Positions 40,620 to 47,565 of a stretch of DNA of 64,000 nucleotides are shown here, piece after piece. Position 1 is the first letter of the stretch, and every line of letters starts with the position of its first letter. A program made the position numbers and the translations under genes. Where the stretch lies: NCBI RefSeq assembly GCF_009834185.1, contig NZ_CP047173.1, positions 620,001 to 684,000 of the forward strand, written 5' to 3'. A model generated the notes under the pieces. It did not search any database. It was given only the letters and a program-made list of their open reading frames with translations, and was not told the origin of the DNA. The stretch is from Rathayibacter sp. VKM Ac-2760. GTDB taxonomy: Bacteria; Actinomycetota; Actinomycetes; Actinomycetales; Microbacteriaceae.

Positions 40620-42090
40620 CGCCCGGAAGACCGCCCGCAGCTTCACCCCCGCTCCTCGCGAGCGGGCCTGGAAGGGAAGGCTCCCGCTGGCGGTCTCGGC
40701 CGCCTTCGCCGTGACCGCGGTCACCGCCTCCCTCGGCATCGTCCCGGCTCAGGCGGACGACCCGGCGTATCCGTCCTGGGACGACGTCCAGAACGCGAAG
40801 ACCGACGAGGCGACCAAGCAGGCCGAGATCGACTCGATCACCGCCCTCATCGGCGGTCTGCAGACCTCGGTCGACGACGCGTCGCTCGTCGCGATGAAGA
40901 AGGCCGAGTCCTGGCGCCAGGCGCAGGAGGCGCTCGACGCCGCGGCCGCCGCCGTCGCCGAGCTCGAGGACCGCGCGAACGAGGCCTCGTCGAAGGCGCA
41001 CACCTCGCAGATGCGCGCCGGCCTCCTCGCCGCGCACCTCTCCCGCTCCGCCGGCGGCGACCTCTCGATGAGCCTCGTCGCGAAGGGCCAGGACGCGGGC
41101 GACCTGCTCTACCAGCTCGGCGCCATGTCGCAGCTGTCCGAGCAGTCGCAGCGCGTCTACGCCGACGCCCTCGCCGACAAGCAGAACGCCGAGTCGCTGG
41201 CCGAGCAGGCCGACGTCGCCGTCGTCGAGCACCAGAAGCTCTCGGACGCGGCGGACGAGGCCCGCACGAGCGCCGACGCCGCGGCCGCCTCCGCCCGCTC
41301 CGCCCTCGCGGCGCAGGAGGCGAAGTCGGAGGAGCTCATCGCGCAGCTCGCGCTGCTCAAGGACTCCACGGTCGAGATCGAGACCGCGTTCCTCGCCGGT
41401 GAGCAGCAGCGCAAGGCCGCCGCGGCCGCCGCTGCCGCCGCCGCGAAGGCCGAGGCCGATGCCGCCGCCGCCCGGCCGGCCGCGCAGCCCCAGTCGTCCG
41501 GATCCTCGTCGTCGGGCTCCCGCCCCGCCGCGCCGGCCGCGAACCAGCCCTCGGCGCCGGCAGCGAACCAGCCCGTCGTCGAGCAGCCCGCCGTCCAGCC
41601 CGCCCCGCAGGAGCCGGCCGCACCAGCGGCTCCGGCCCCGGTTCCGGCGCCCGCCCCGGCGCCCGCCGCCCCGGCGCCCGCTCCGGCCCCGGTGGAGAAC
41701 CCCGCCCCGCAGCAGAACCAGGTCGAGACCGCCATCTCCTACGCGATGGCGCAGCTCGGCGAGCGCTACGTCCTCGGCGGCATGGGCCCCGACGTCTGGG
41801 ACTGCTCCGGGCTCACCAAGCAGTCGTACGCGAGCGCCGGCGAGTACATCGGCACGCACTCCGCGACGAACCAGTACAACACCATGGCGAACGAGGGCAA
41901 GCTCGTCCCCTACGGCCAGCGCCAGCGCGGCGACCTGCTCTTCTGGTCGGACTCGCCCGGCGACTACTACCACGTCGCGATCTATCTGGGCGACGGCCAG
42001 ATGATCGAGGCGCCGAACCCCAATTCGCCCGTGCGCGTGCACTCCATCTGGGGCACTCCGACCGGCATGGTCGGCCGCCCGACGGCGTAG
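40612..42090 (+). CDS. C40 peptidase, NlpC/P60 (RipA-like wall hydrolase)
   Basis: 492 residues. Signal peptide ending ...GIVPAQADDP, coiled coil to about residue 265, an Ala/Pro-rich linker of about 100 residues, and a C-terminal NlpC/P60 domain with catalytic Cys in WDCSGLTKQSY, His in YYHVAIYLGDG and a third polar site in IEAPNPNSPV. This is the RipA layout, in which the coiled coil controls a D,L-endopeptidase that cleaves peptidoglycan at division. The TTG start at 40612 is supported by GAGGAG about 6 nt before it and overlaps the M23 gene by 8 bp. The first coiled-coil residues (YPSWDDVQNAK) resemble those of the M23 protein (YPSWADVEAAK), so the two N-termini are paralogous. Confidence 0.9.
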   Translation: MVDARKTARSFTPAPRERAWKGRLPLAVSAAFAVTAVTASLGIVPAQADDPAYPSWDDVQNAKTDEATKQAEIDSITALIGGLQTSVDDASLVAMKKAESWRQAQEALDAAAAAVAELEDRANEASSKAHTSQMRAGLLAAHLSRSAGGDLSMSLVAKGQDAGDLLYQLGAMSQLSEQSQRVYADALADKQNAESLAEQADVAVVEHQKLSDAADEARTSADAAAASARSALAAQEAKSEELIAQLALLKDSTVEIETAFLAGEQQRKAAAAAAAAAAKAEADAAAARPAAQPQSSGSSSSGSRPAAPAANQPSAPAANQPVVEQPAVQPAPQEPAAPAAPAPVPAPAPAPAAPAPAPAPVENPAPQQNQVETAISYAMAQLGERYVLGGMGPDVWDCSGLTKQSYASAGEYIGTHSATNQYNTMANEGKLVPYGQRQRGDLLFWSDSPGDYYHVAIYLGDGQMIEAPNPNSPVRVHSIWGTPTGMVGRPTA

Positions 42091-42122
42091 CACCGCCCCC
42101 ACAGCGCCGCCCGAAGACACGA

Positions 42123-42177
42123 GAACCCGCCCCCTCGAGGCGCCGGCAGCAGCCGGTCGACTCGACGGGGCGGGTTC
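42123..42177. terminator. Bidirectional terminator between NlpC/P60 gene and ppa
   Basis: Stem GAACCCGCCCC (42123-42133) with GGGGCGGGTTC (42167-42177), extended inwards by TCGAG/CTCGA after one mismatch. It lies between two convergent genes. There is only a weak T-run on either side. Confidence 0.75.
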
Positions 42178-42217
42178 CGTCGTTCGGGGTCCGTCGTCGT
42201 TCGCGGACCCTTCGGGG

Positions 42218-42709
42218 TCAGTGCCCCTCTTCGGCCAGCTTCTTGATGCCGTCCTGGACGATCTGCTCGGCCTCGGCCGCATCGCCCCAGGCCTCGACCT
42301 TGACCCACTTGTTCGGCTCGAGGTCCTTGTAGCGCTCGAAGAAGTGCTTGATCTCGTTCTTGGTCTGCTCCGGGACGTCGCCGATGTCCTGGATGTGCTG
42401 CCAGCGCGGGTCCTTCGCGGGGACCACGATCACCTTGGCGTCGGAGCCGGCCTCGTCGCTCATGTTGAGCACGCCGACCGGGCGGACCGAGACGCCGACG
42501 CCCGGGAAGACGGGGTACTCGAGCAGCACCAGCGCGTCGACGGGGTCGCCGTCGAGGCCGAGGGTGTTCTCGAAGTAGCCGTAGTCCGTCGGGTAGACGA
42601 AGGAGGTGAAGAGCACGCGGTCGAGGTAGACGCGACCGGTCTCGTGGTCGACCTCGTACTTGTTGCGGCTGCCCTTGGGGATCTCGACGACGACGTCGTA
42701 TGCGGCCAT
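42218..42709 (-). CDS. ppa: Inorganic pyrophosphatase
   Basis: 163 residues, the size of bacterial family I pyrophosphatases. The signature DGDPVDALVLLEYP and the surrounding YPTDYGYFENTLG, KDPRWQHIQDI and HFFERYKDLEPNKWVKVEAW segments are complete. It hydrolyses PPi and so drives biosynthetic reactions. The ATG at 42709 follows AAGGAG at 6 nt, so it is a leadered gene. An in-frame upstream start (42784) gives only a Pro/Ala-rich extension. It is divergent from tilS. Confidence 0.96.
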   Translation of the reverse strand: MAAYDVVVEIPKGSRNKYEVDHETGRVYLDRVLFTSFVYPTDYGYFENTLGLDGDPVDALVLLEYPVFPGVGVSVRPVGVLNMSDEAGSDAKVIVVPAKDPRWQHIQDIGDVPEQTKNEIKHFFERYKDLEPNKWVKVEAWGDAAEAEQIVQDGIKKLAEEGH

Positions 42710-42825
42710 GTTCGCTCCTTGAGTCGGTGGCGCCGGAGGCGGCGCATCGGCGGGTCGGACCGGTCGGGGAGCGCATGCAGACACGCACGCTCGCAGGCCG
42801 GATCGCTGGCCTAACGTTACTTGAT

Positions 42826-43813
42826 GTGCCCGATCGCCCCCGCCTGACTCCCGCCGTCGCCGACATCCGGCGCGCCGTGCGCGCGAGCCTCGACGAGCTC
42901 GACCCGGGAGTCCTGGTGCTCGTCGCGCTGAGCGGCGGAGCCGACTCGCTGGCCCTCGCCGCGGCGGTCGCCTTCGAGGCCGAGCGCGGCGGTCGGCGGG
43001 CGGGCGCGGTGATCGTCGACCACGGACTGCAGCCGGAGTCGGCCGAGACGGCGCGCCGGGCCGCCGGGCAGGCGCACGCCCTGGGTCTCGCGCCCGTGCT
43101 GCGCGAGGTCGTCACCGTCGCGGCGGCCGGCGAGGGGCCGGAGGCGGCGGCGCACCGCGCGGTACCGCGCCTTCGACGACGCGGTGGCGGCGACCGGCGC
43201 CGCGGCGGTCCTCCTCGGGCACACCCTCGACGACCAGGCCGAGACGGTGCTCCTCGGTCTCGCCCGCGGCGCCGGGGCCGCGAGCCTGCACGGCATGGCG
43301 GCGGTGAGCGGGGTGCTGCGCCGTCCCCTCCTCGGCATCCGGCGCGCGAGCACCGTCGCGGCCTGCGCCGACGCCGGGCTGGAGCCGTGGAGCGACCCGC
43401 ACAACGACGATCCGCGCTACACCCGCGTCCGGGTGCGCGGCACGGTGCTGCCGGTGCTCGAGGACGAGCTCGGCCCGGGGGTCGCGGAGGCGCTCGCCCG
43501 CACGGCCGATCAGCTCCGCGAGGACGGCGACGCCCTCGACGCGATGGCGCTCGACTGGGCGCTCGAGCTCGTCGGCCAGAACGACGACGGCCACGTCACC
43601 GTCGACGCCCGCGGCCTCGCCGCCGACCCGCCGGCGCTCCGCCAGCGGATCATCCGCCTCGTCGTGCAGAACGAGTTCGGCGTCGCCCTCTCCCGCTCCC
43701 AGACCCTCGCCGTCGCCGCCCTCGTCACCGACTGGCACGGCCAGAGGGGCGTCGACCTCCCCGGCGTCCGAGCCACCCGGGTATCCGCCACTCTCGTCTT
43801 CGCCCCGCGCTGA
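42826..43813 (+). pseudogene. tilS: tRNA(Ile)-lysidine synthase, frameshifted near 43150
   Basis: The N-terminal part carries the PP-loop ALSGGADSLALA and VDHGLQPES. After EGPEAA (base 43149) the family sequence continues one base further on, in the +1 frame: RTARYRAFDDAVAATGAAAVLLGHTLDDQAETVLLGLARGAGA, down to the TilS C-terminal domain and the stop at 43811. The tract is GCGGCGGCGCACC, so a 1-base insertion (g43150) or 2-base loss explains it. The enzyme converts the AUA-reading tRNA-Ile anticodon to lysidine and is normally essential, which favours a sequencing error. The GTG at 42826 follows TAACGT (42812-42817) by 8 nt, a leaderless layout. Confidence 0.85.
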
Positions 43814-43837
43814 CCCCGTGTGATCCCCCCCCCCCCG

Positions 43838-43900
43838 CCGCGAGATGCCACTTGTGCGCGCGACACGCCGCGAGAGGCGCGCACAAGTGGCATCTCGCGG
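43838..43900. repeat. GAGATGCCACTTGTGC hairpin, copy 2
   Basis: A perfect 24-bp inverted repeat (43838-43861 with 43877-43900) and a 15-nt loop gacacgccgcgagag. Relative to copy 1 at 26831 the stem has an A-to-G change matched by T-to-C on the other arm. It lies between tandem genes tilS and hpt, after a run of 12 or more C residues. Confidence 0.9.
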
Positions 43901-43936
43901 AGGGGAGTGCGGGGTCGCCGCCCGTAGAGTGGCCGG

Positions 43937-44488
43937 GTGGAAGCAGCCGACATCGCCGACGACATCACCGAGGTCCTCTTCACCGAGGCCGAGATCCACG
44001 AGCGGATCCGCGACCTGGCCCGCGCCATCGAGCGCGACTACGCCGGCGAGAACCTGCTCATCGTCGGGGTGCTCCGCGGCGCCGTGATGGTGATGGCCGA
44101 TCTCGCCCGCGAGCTCAAGCTCGACATCGTGATGGACTGGATGGCCGTCTCCTCCTACGGCAGCAGCACGAAGTCCTCCGGCGTGGTGCGGATCCTGAAG
44201 GACCTCGACACCGACATCACCGACCGCAAGGTGCTGATCGTCGAGGACATCATCGACTCGGGGCTCACCCTCTCCTGGCTGCAGGGCAACCTGCGCAGCC
44301 GCGGCGCCGAGTCGGTCGAGATCTGCGCGCTGTTCCGCAAGCCCCGGGCCGCCAAGGTCGAGGTCGACGTCGCCTACGTGGGCTTCGACATCCCGAACGA
44401 CTTCGTCATCGGCTACGGGCTCGACTACGCCGAGCGCTACCGCAACCTCCGCGATGTCGCGATCCTGGCTCCCCACGTCTACGAGTAG
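43937..44488 (+). CDS. hpt: Hypoxanthine phosphoribosyltransferase
   Basis: 183 residues. The PRPP-binding motif VLIVEDIIDSGLTL, the LLIVGVLRGAVMVMADLAREL start of the fold and FVIGYGLDYAERYRNL at the end are typical. It converts hypoxanthine (and guanine) plus PRPP to nucleotides in purine salvage. TAGAGT (43925-43930) ends 6 nt before the GTG with no Shine-Dalgarno, a leaderless layout. In related genomes tilS-hpt-ftsH are consecutive; here the next four genes separate hpt from ftsH. Its 3' end overlaps the GH76 gene by 35 bp. Confidence 0.94.
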   Translation: MEAADIADDITEVLFTEAEIHERIRDLARAIERDYAGENLLIVGVLRGAVMVMADLARELKLDIVMDWMAVSSYGSSTKSSGVVRILKDLDTDITDRKVLIVEDIIDSGLTLSWLQGNLRSRGAESVEICALFRKPRAAKVEVDVAYVGFDIPNDFVIGYGLDYAERYRNLRDVAILAPHVYE

Positions 44489-45548
44489 CCCGGCGGCCGC
44501 GCGGGCGGAGGCGGCGCAGTCGAGCCTCGAGCGGCTCTTCGCGGTGCCGGTGCTCGGCTACCACATGAGCTATCCGACGTCGCTGCGCGCGGATCTCGAG
44601 TTCAACTACTGGTGGCTCGCGCACGCGATCGACGCCGCGGTCGACGCCTTCGAGCGCACCGGAGACGCGGAGCACCTCGAGCGCGCCGAGCGGATCCACC
44701 GCGCGATCCGGATCCGCAACGGCGGCCGGCTGGTCAACGGCTACTTCGACGACATGATGTGGCTCGGCGGAGCGCTCGCCCGCCTCGGCGAGGCGACGGG
44801 GGAGGGCCGCTGGCTCGACCGCGCCGACCGGCTCTGGCGCTTCGCCGTCGACCGAGGCTGGAATCTCCGGCACGGCGCGAGCCTCGCCTGGCGCCGTCGG
44901 CAGCTCGACTACAAGAACGCGCCGGCGAACGGTCCGTTCGCGATCCTCGGCGCGCGGCTGGAGCGCCTGCGCCCCGACGGCCGCGAGGAGCTCTCCCGCA
45001 CCGCCTTCGACTGGCTGCACGTGCGACTGCGCGACGACGACACCGGCTTCGTCGCGGACGGGATCGGCCGCGAGGGCGGCTCGGCCCGCGACGACTGGGC
45101 GTTCAGCTACAACCACGGGGTCTACCTCGGCGCGGCGCTCGCGCTGCACCGGCTGCGCCCGGATCCGCGGCTGCTCGTGCACGCCTCCCGCACCGCCGAC
45201 GACCTGCTCCGGCGCCTCGCGCCCGACGGCGTCTTCGTCGAGCAGGGTGCGGGGGACGGCGCGCTGTTCGGCGGCATCGCCTACCGGCACCTGGTCGATC
45301 TCGCGACGGCGGAGGGGGTCGATCCCGGGTCCGCCGAGCGGATCCGCGACTTCGTCACCGGCAGCGTCGACGCGCTGTGGCGGTCGAGCGCGCGTGGCGG
45401 CCTGCTGCTCGCCGGCCCGCGCTGGGACGCCCCGCCCACCCTGCCTGCGACCTTGTCGGCCGAGCTCGGCGCGGTCCTCGCGACGGAGGCGGCGGCGACG
45501 CTGGAGCGGCGCACGGTGCGGGACGGCCGGCGCGGCACAGCAGACTGA
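44454..45548 (+). CDS. Glycoside hydrolase family 76 protein (alpha-1,6-mannanase-like)
   Basis: 364 residues forming an (alpha/alpha)6 barrel. The catalytic Asp pair region NGYFDDMMWLGGALARLG and WAFSYNHGVYLGAALAL match GH76. There is no signal peptide, so it would act in the cytosol unless the start is wrong. GH76 enzymes cut or transfer alpha-1,6-mannose chains; in actinobacteria these occur in cell-envelope mannans. The ATG at 44454 lies inside hpt (35-bp overlap, different frame). A later start near 44540 is possible because the first 30 residues are not conserved. A lipid-kinase-like gene follows 4 bp after the stop. Confidence 0.82.
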   Translation: MSRSWLPTSTSSPAAARAEAAQSSLERLFAVPVLGYHMSYPTSLRADLEFNYWWLAHAIDAAVDAFERTGDAEHLERAERIHRAIRIRNGGRLVNGYFDDMMWLGGALARLGEATGEGRWLDRADRLWRFAVDRGWNLRHGASLAWRRRQLDYKNAPANGPFAILGARLERLRPDGREELSRTAFDWLHVRLRDDDTGFVADGIGREGGSARDDWAFSYNHGVYLGAALALHRLRPDPRLLVHASRTADDLLRRLAPDGVFVEQGAGDGALFGGIAYRHLVDLATAEGVDPGSAERIRDFVTGSVDALWRSSARGGLLLAGPRWDAPPTLPATLSAELGAVLATEAAATLERRTVRDGRRGTAD

Positions 45549-45552
45549 GACC

Positions 45553-46557
45553 GTGAGAGCCCCTTCCGACAGCCCCGTGGTCGCCGTCGTCATCAATCCG
45601 AGCAAGTTCGACGAGGTCGGCGCGGCGCAGGACGTGGTCGCCACGGTGGCCCGCCGGGCGGGCTGGAGCGAGCCGCTCTGGTTCGAGACCTGCGCCGACG
45701 ACTCGGGCGCGGGAGCCGCGCACGCCGCTCTGGACTCGGGCGCCGATCTCGTCTGCGCGATGGGCGGCGACGGCACCGTGCGCGCGGTCGCGTCCGTGCT
45801 GCGCGGCACCTCCGTCCCCTACGGCCTCCTGCCGAGCGGCACCGGCAACCTGCTCGCCCGCAACCTCGGCATCCCGCTCGGCTCTCTGGCCGACGCGGTC
45901 GAGATCGCGCTGCTCGGGCAGGACCGCGCGATCGACGTGGGGACCGCGACCTTCGACGACGGCGAGGAGCGCGTGTTCATGGTGATGGGCGGCGTGGGCC
46001 TGGACGCCGAGATCATGGACAAGACCGACGACGAGCTGAAGAAGCGGGTCGGCTGGGGCGCGTACGTCGCGGCGGGCGCCGAGGTGATGTTCAAGGCCGG
46101 CTTCGAGGTGACGCTGACGATCGACGGGAAGCCGGAGCCGCCGACCCGCACCCTGATGGTGCTCGCCTGCAACTGCAGCTCGGTCGTCGCGAACATCGAG
46201 CTCGCTGCCGGCGCGGTGCTCGACGACGGCGATCTGGAGCTGGTGCTGCTGCGCCGGCGCTTCGGCCTCGCCCTCGACGTCGCGACGGGCAACCGCAACG
46301 GCCTGGCGTCGCTGCACCAGTGGCCCGGCCGCGAGTTCTCGTTCGAGCTCGACCAGCCGGTGCTCGCCGAGCTCGACGGCGACCCCGTCGGCCGCACCAC
46401 GAGCGGGCGCTTCAGCGTCGACCCGGGCGCGCTGCTGGTGCGGCTGCCGGTGCCGACCCCGAAGAGCCCCGGCCTCACGCCGCACGGCGCCGTCGTCGTC
46501 GACACCACCGAGATCGCCACGATCCTCGCGGACCTGCCGGACGAGACGCCCGCCTGA
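45553..46557 (+). CDS. Diacylglycerol/lipid kinase family protein
   Basis: 334 residues. The DAGK catalytic glycine motif MGGDGTVRAVASVL and the PSGTGNLLARNLGIP segment are complete, followed by the beta-sandwich domain of the YegS/DgkB type and a C-terminal extension of about 35 residues. It phosphorylates a lipid or sphingosine-like alcohol using ATP. The GTG start is 4 bp after the GH76 stop, so the two form one unit, possibly concerned with glycolipid or lipoglycan metabolism (inference). No separate promoter is seen. Confidence 0.88.
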   Translation: MRAPSDSPVVAVVINPSKFDEVGAAQDVVATVARRAGWSEPLWFETCADDSGAGAAHAALDSGADLVCAMGGDGTVRAVASVLRGTSVPYGLLPSGTGNLLARNLGIPLGSLADAVEIALLGQDRAIDVGTATFDDGEERVFMVMGGVGLDAEIMDKTDDELKKRVGWGAYVAAGAEVMFKAGFEVTLTIDGKPEPPTRTLMVLACNCSSVVANIELAAGAVLDDGDLELVLLRRRFGLALDVATGNRNGLASLHQWPGREFSFELDQPVLAELDGDPVGRTTSGRFSVDPGALLVRLPVPTPKSPGLTPHGAVVVDTTEIATILADLPDETPA

Positions 46558-46580
46558 GGCGCGGCGGAGCGGCGCCCCCG

Positions 46581-46651
46581 CGCTGATCGGGTAGCCCCGC
46601 CGGGGCGCCCCCCCTGCTGATCGGGTAGCCCCGTCGGGGCGCCCCCCCCCT
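46581..46651 (+). repeat. Two REPIN-family arms (CTGATCGGGTAGCCCC type)
   Basis: Two tandem truncated arms, each CTGATCGGGTAGCCCCGyCGGGGCGCC followed by a C-run, directly before the two-armed element at 46652. Confidence 0.75.
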
Positions 46652-46776
46652 TGCTGGTCGAGTAGCCCCGCAGGGGCGTATCGAGACCCACGACCGTCAG
46701 CGGTCCGCGCCTGTCGACCGGACTTCTGACGCCGGTGGTTCTCGATACGCCCGCCGCGCGGGCTGCTCGATCAGCA
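46652..46776 (+). repeat. REPIN-like two-armed element, 125-bp form
   Basis: Left arm TGCTGGTCGAGTAGCCCC...GTATCGAGACCC, spacer of about 50 bp containing CCGTCAGCGGT and TTCTGACGCCGGTGG, right arm TTCTCGATACGCCC...GCTCGATCAGCA. It has the same overall length and related spacer as the element at 58367. Two further right arms follow to about 46851. Confidence 0.85.
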
Positions 46777-46851
46777 AGGTGGGGGCCTGCTGCGCGGGCT
46801 GCTCGATCAGCAAGGCGGGGGGCCTGCTGCGGGGGCTCCGGGATCAGCAGG
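46777..46851 (-). repeat. Two further REPIN right arms
   Basis: GCCTGCTGCGCGGGCTGCTCGATCAGCA and a more decayed GCCTGCTGCGGGGGCTCCGGGATCAGCA follow the two-armed element in tandem. The remaining sequence up to 46928 is the palindrome and leader of the TetR gene. Confidence 0.7.
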
Positions 46852-46859
46852 TGCATTCC

Positions 46860-46891
46860 TTTACGGATGTAAGGTATCTTACGAACGTCAA
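46860..46891. promoter_or_regulatory. 32-bp palindromic operator upstream of TetR gene
   Basis: The sequence reads TTtACGgatGTAAGgTA and its mirror TcTTACgaaCGTcAA, with the inner GTAAG-gtat-CTTAC perfect and outer TTnACG/CGTnAA pairs. It lies 38 bp before the TetR GTG start. This is the only AT-rich spot in the intergenic region. It is the probable binding site of the TetR protein, controlling itself and the yhgE-like gene. Confidence 0.65.
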
Positions 46892-46928
46892 GGAGTCGCG
46901 CCGCGCCTCCGACCCGGAGGAGATCACC

Positions 46929-47558
46929 GTGCCCGACCCGCGCCTCGCCCGCTCGCGCGACCAGCTCATCGCCGCGATCACCGCCGCGCTCGACCGGCCG
47001 GGTGACGACCAGCCCTCGATCACCGAGCTCTGCACCGCGGCCGGCGTCAGCCGCCCGACCTTCTACCAGCACTTCGGCGACGTGCCCTCGCTGCTCGAGG
47101 CCGCCGCGCTCGAGCGGATGCACGCCCTCTTCGCCGCCGTCACCCCGCCCGCCGCGGAGGACGACTGGGAGACCGCGGTGCCCCGCGTCGTCCGCGGGCT
47201 GCTCTCAGGCCTGCTCGAGCACGCCGACTTCTACCGCCGCGCGCTGAACGGCGGCACCGCCCGCTCGGTCCAGGAGTCGGTCGTCGCCTTCCTCGCGCAG
47301 CGGCTGCTGACCTTCTCGCCGCTCGCCGCCGCGTCGGCCGGAGCCGGAGCGGAAGCGGGCGACCGCGCGCGCGTCGAGCGCTTCGCCGTCCTCCTCGCCG
47401 CCGGGACCGTCTGGCTCGTCGTCGGCTGGCTGCTCGACGGCGACGCCCGCCGGCCCGTCTCCGCCGCCTCGGCCGACATCGCCGAGCTCCTCGTCACCGG
47501 AGTCGCCGCGCACCACCCCGCCGCCGCCGTCGCCACCGCTCCCGCTCCCGAGAAGTAG
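46929..47558 (+). CDS. TetR-family regulator (probable regulator of the YhgE/Pip gene)
   Basis: 209 residues. The N-terminal helix-turn-helix is ITELCTAAGVSRPTFYQHFGDVPSLLEAAALERM; the C-terminal ligand domain is helical. GTG at 46929 is preceded by GGAGG at a normal distance, so it is leadered, unlike many neighbours. The gene ends 7 bp before the large membrane protein. A 32-bp palindrome sits upstream. Autorepression and control of the pump-like neighbour are inferred from this arrangement, which is common for TetR-YhgE pairs in actinobacteria. Confidence 0.88.
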   Translation: MPDPRLARSRDQLIAAITAALDRPGDDQPSITELCTAAGVSRPTFYQHFGDVPSLLEAAALERMHALFAAVTPPAAEDDWETAVPRVVRGLLSGLLEHADFYRRALNGGTARSVQESVVAFLAQRLLTFSPLAAASAGAGAEAGDRARVERFAVLLAAGTVWLVVGWLLDGDARRPVSAASADIAELLVTGVAAHHPAAAVATAPAPEK

Positions 47559-47565
47559 AAGGACC

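Noticed and set aside
43820..43837. The poly-C run before the hpt hairpin as a phase-variable tract.
   Set aside because: It lies between genes, upstream of the hpt -10 box and not within a coding region or promoter spacer, so there is no clear switch mechanism.
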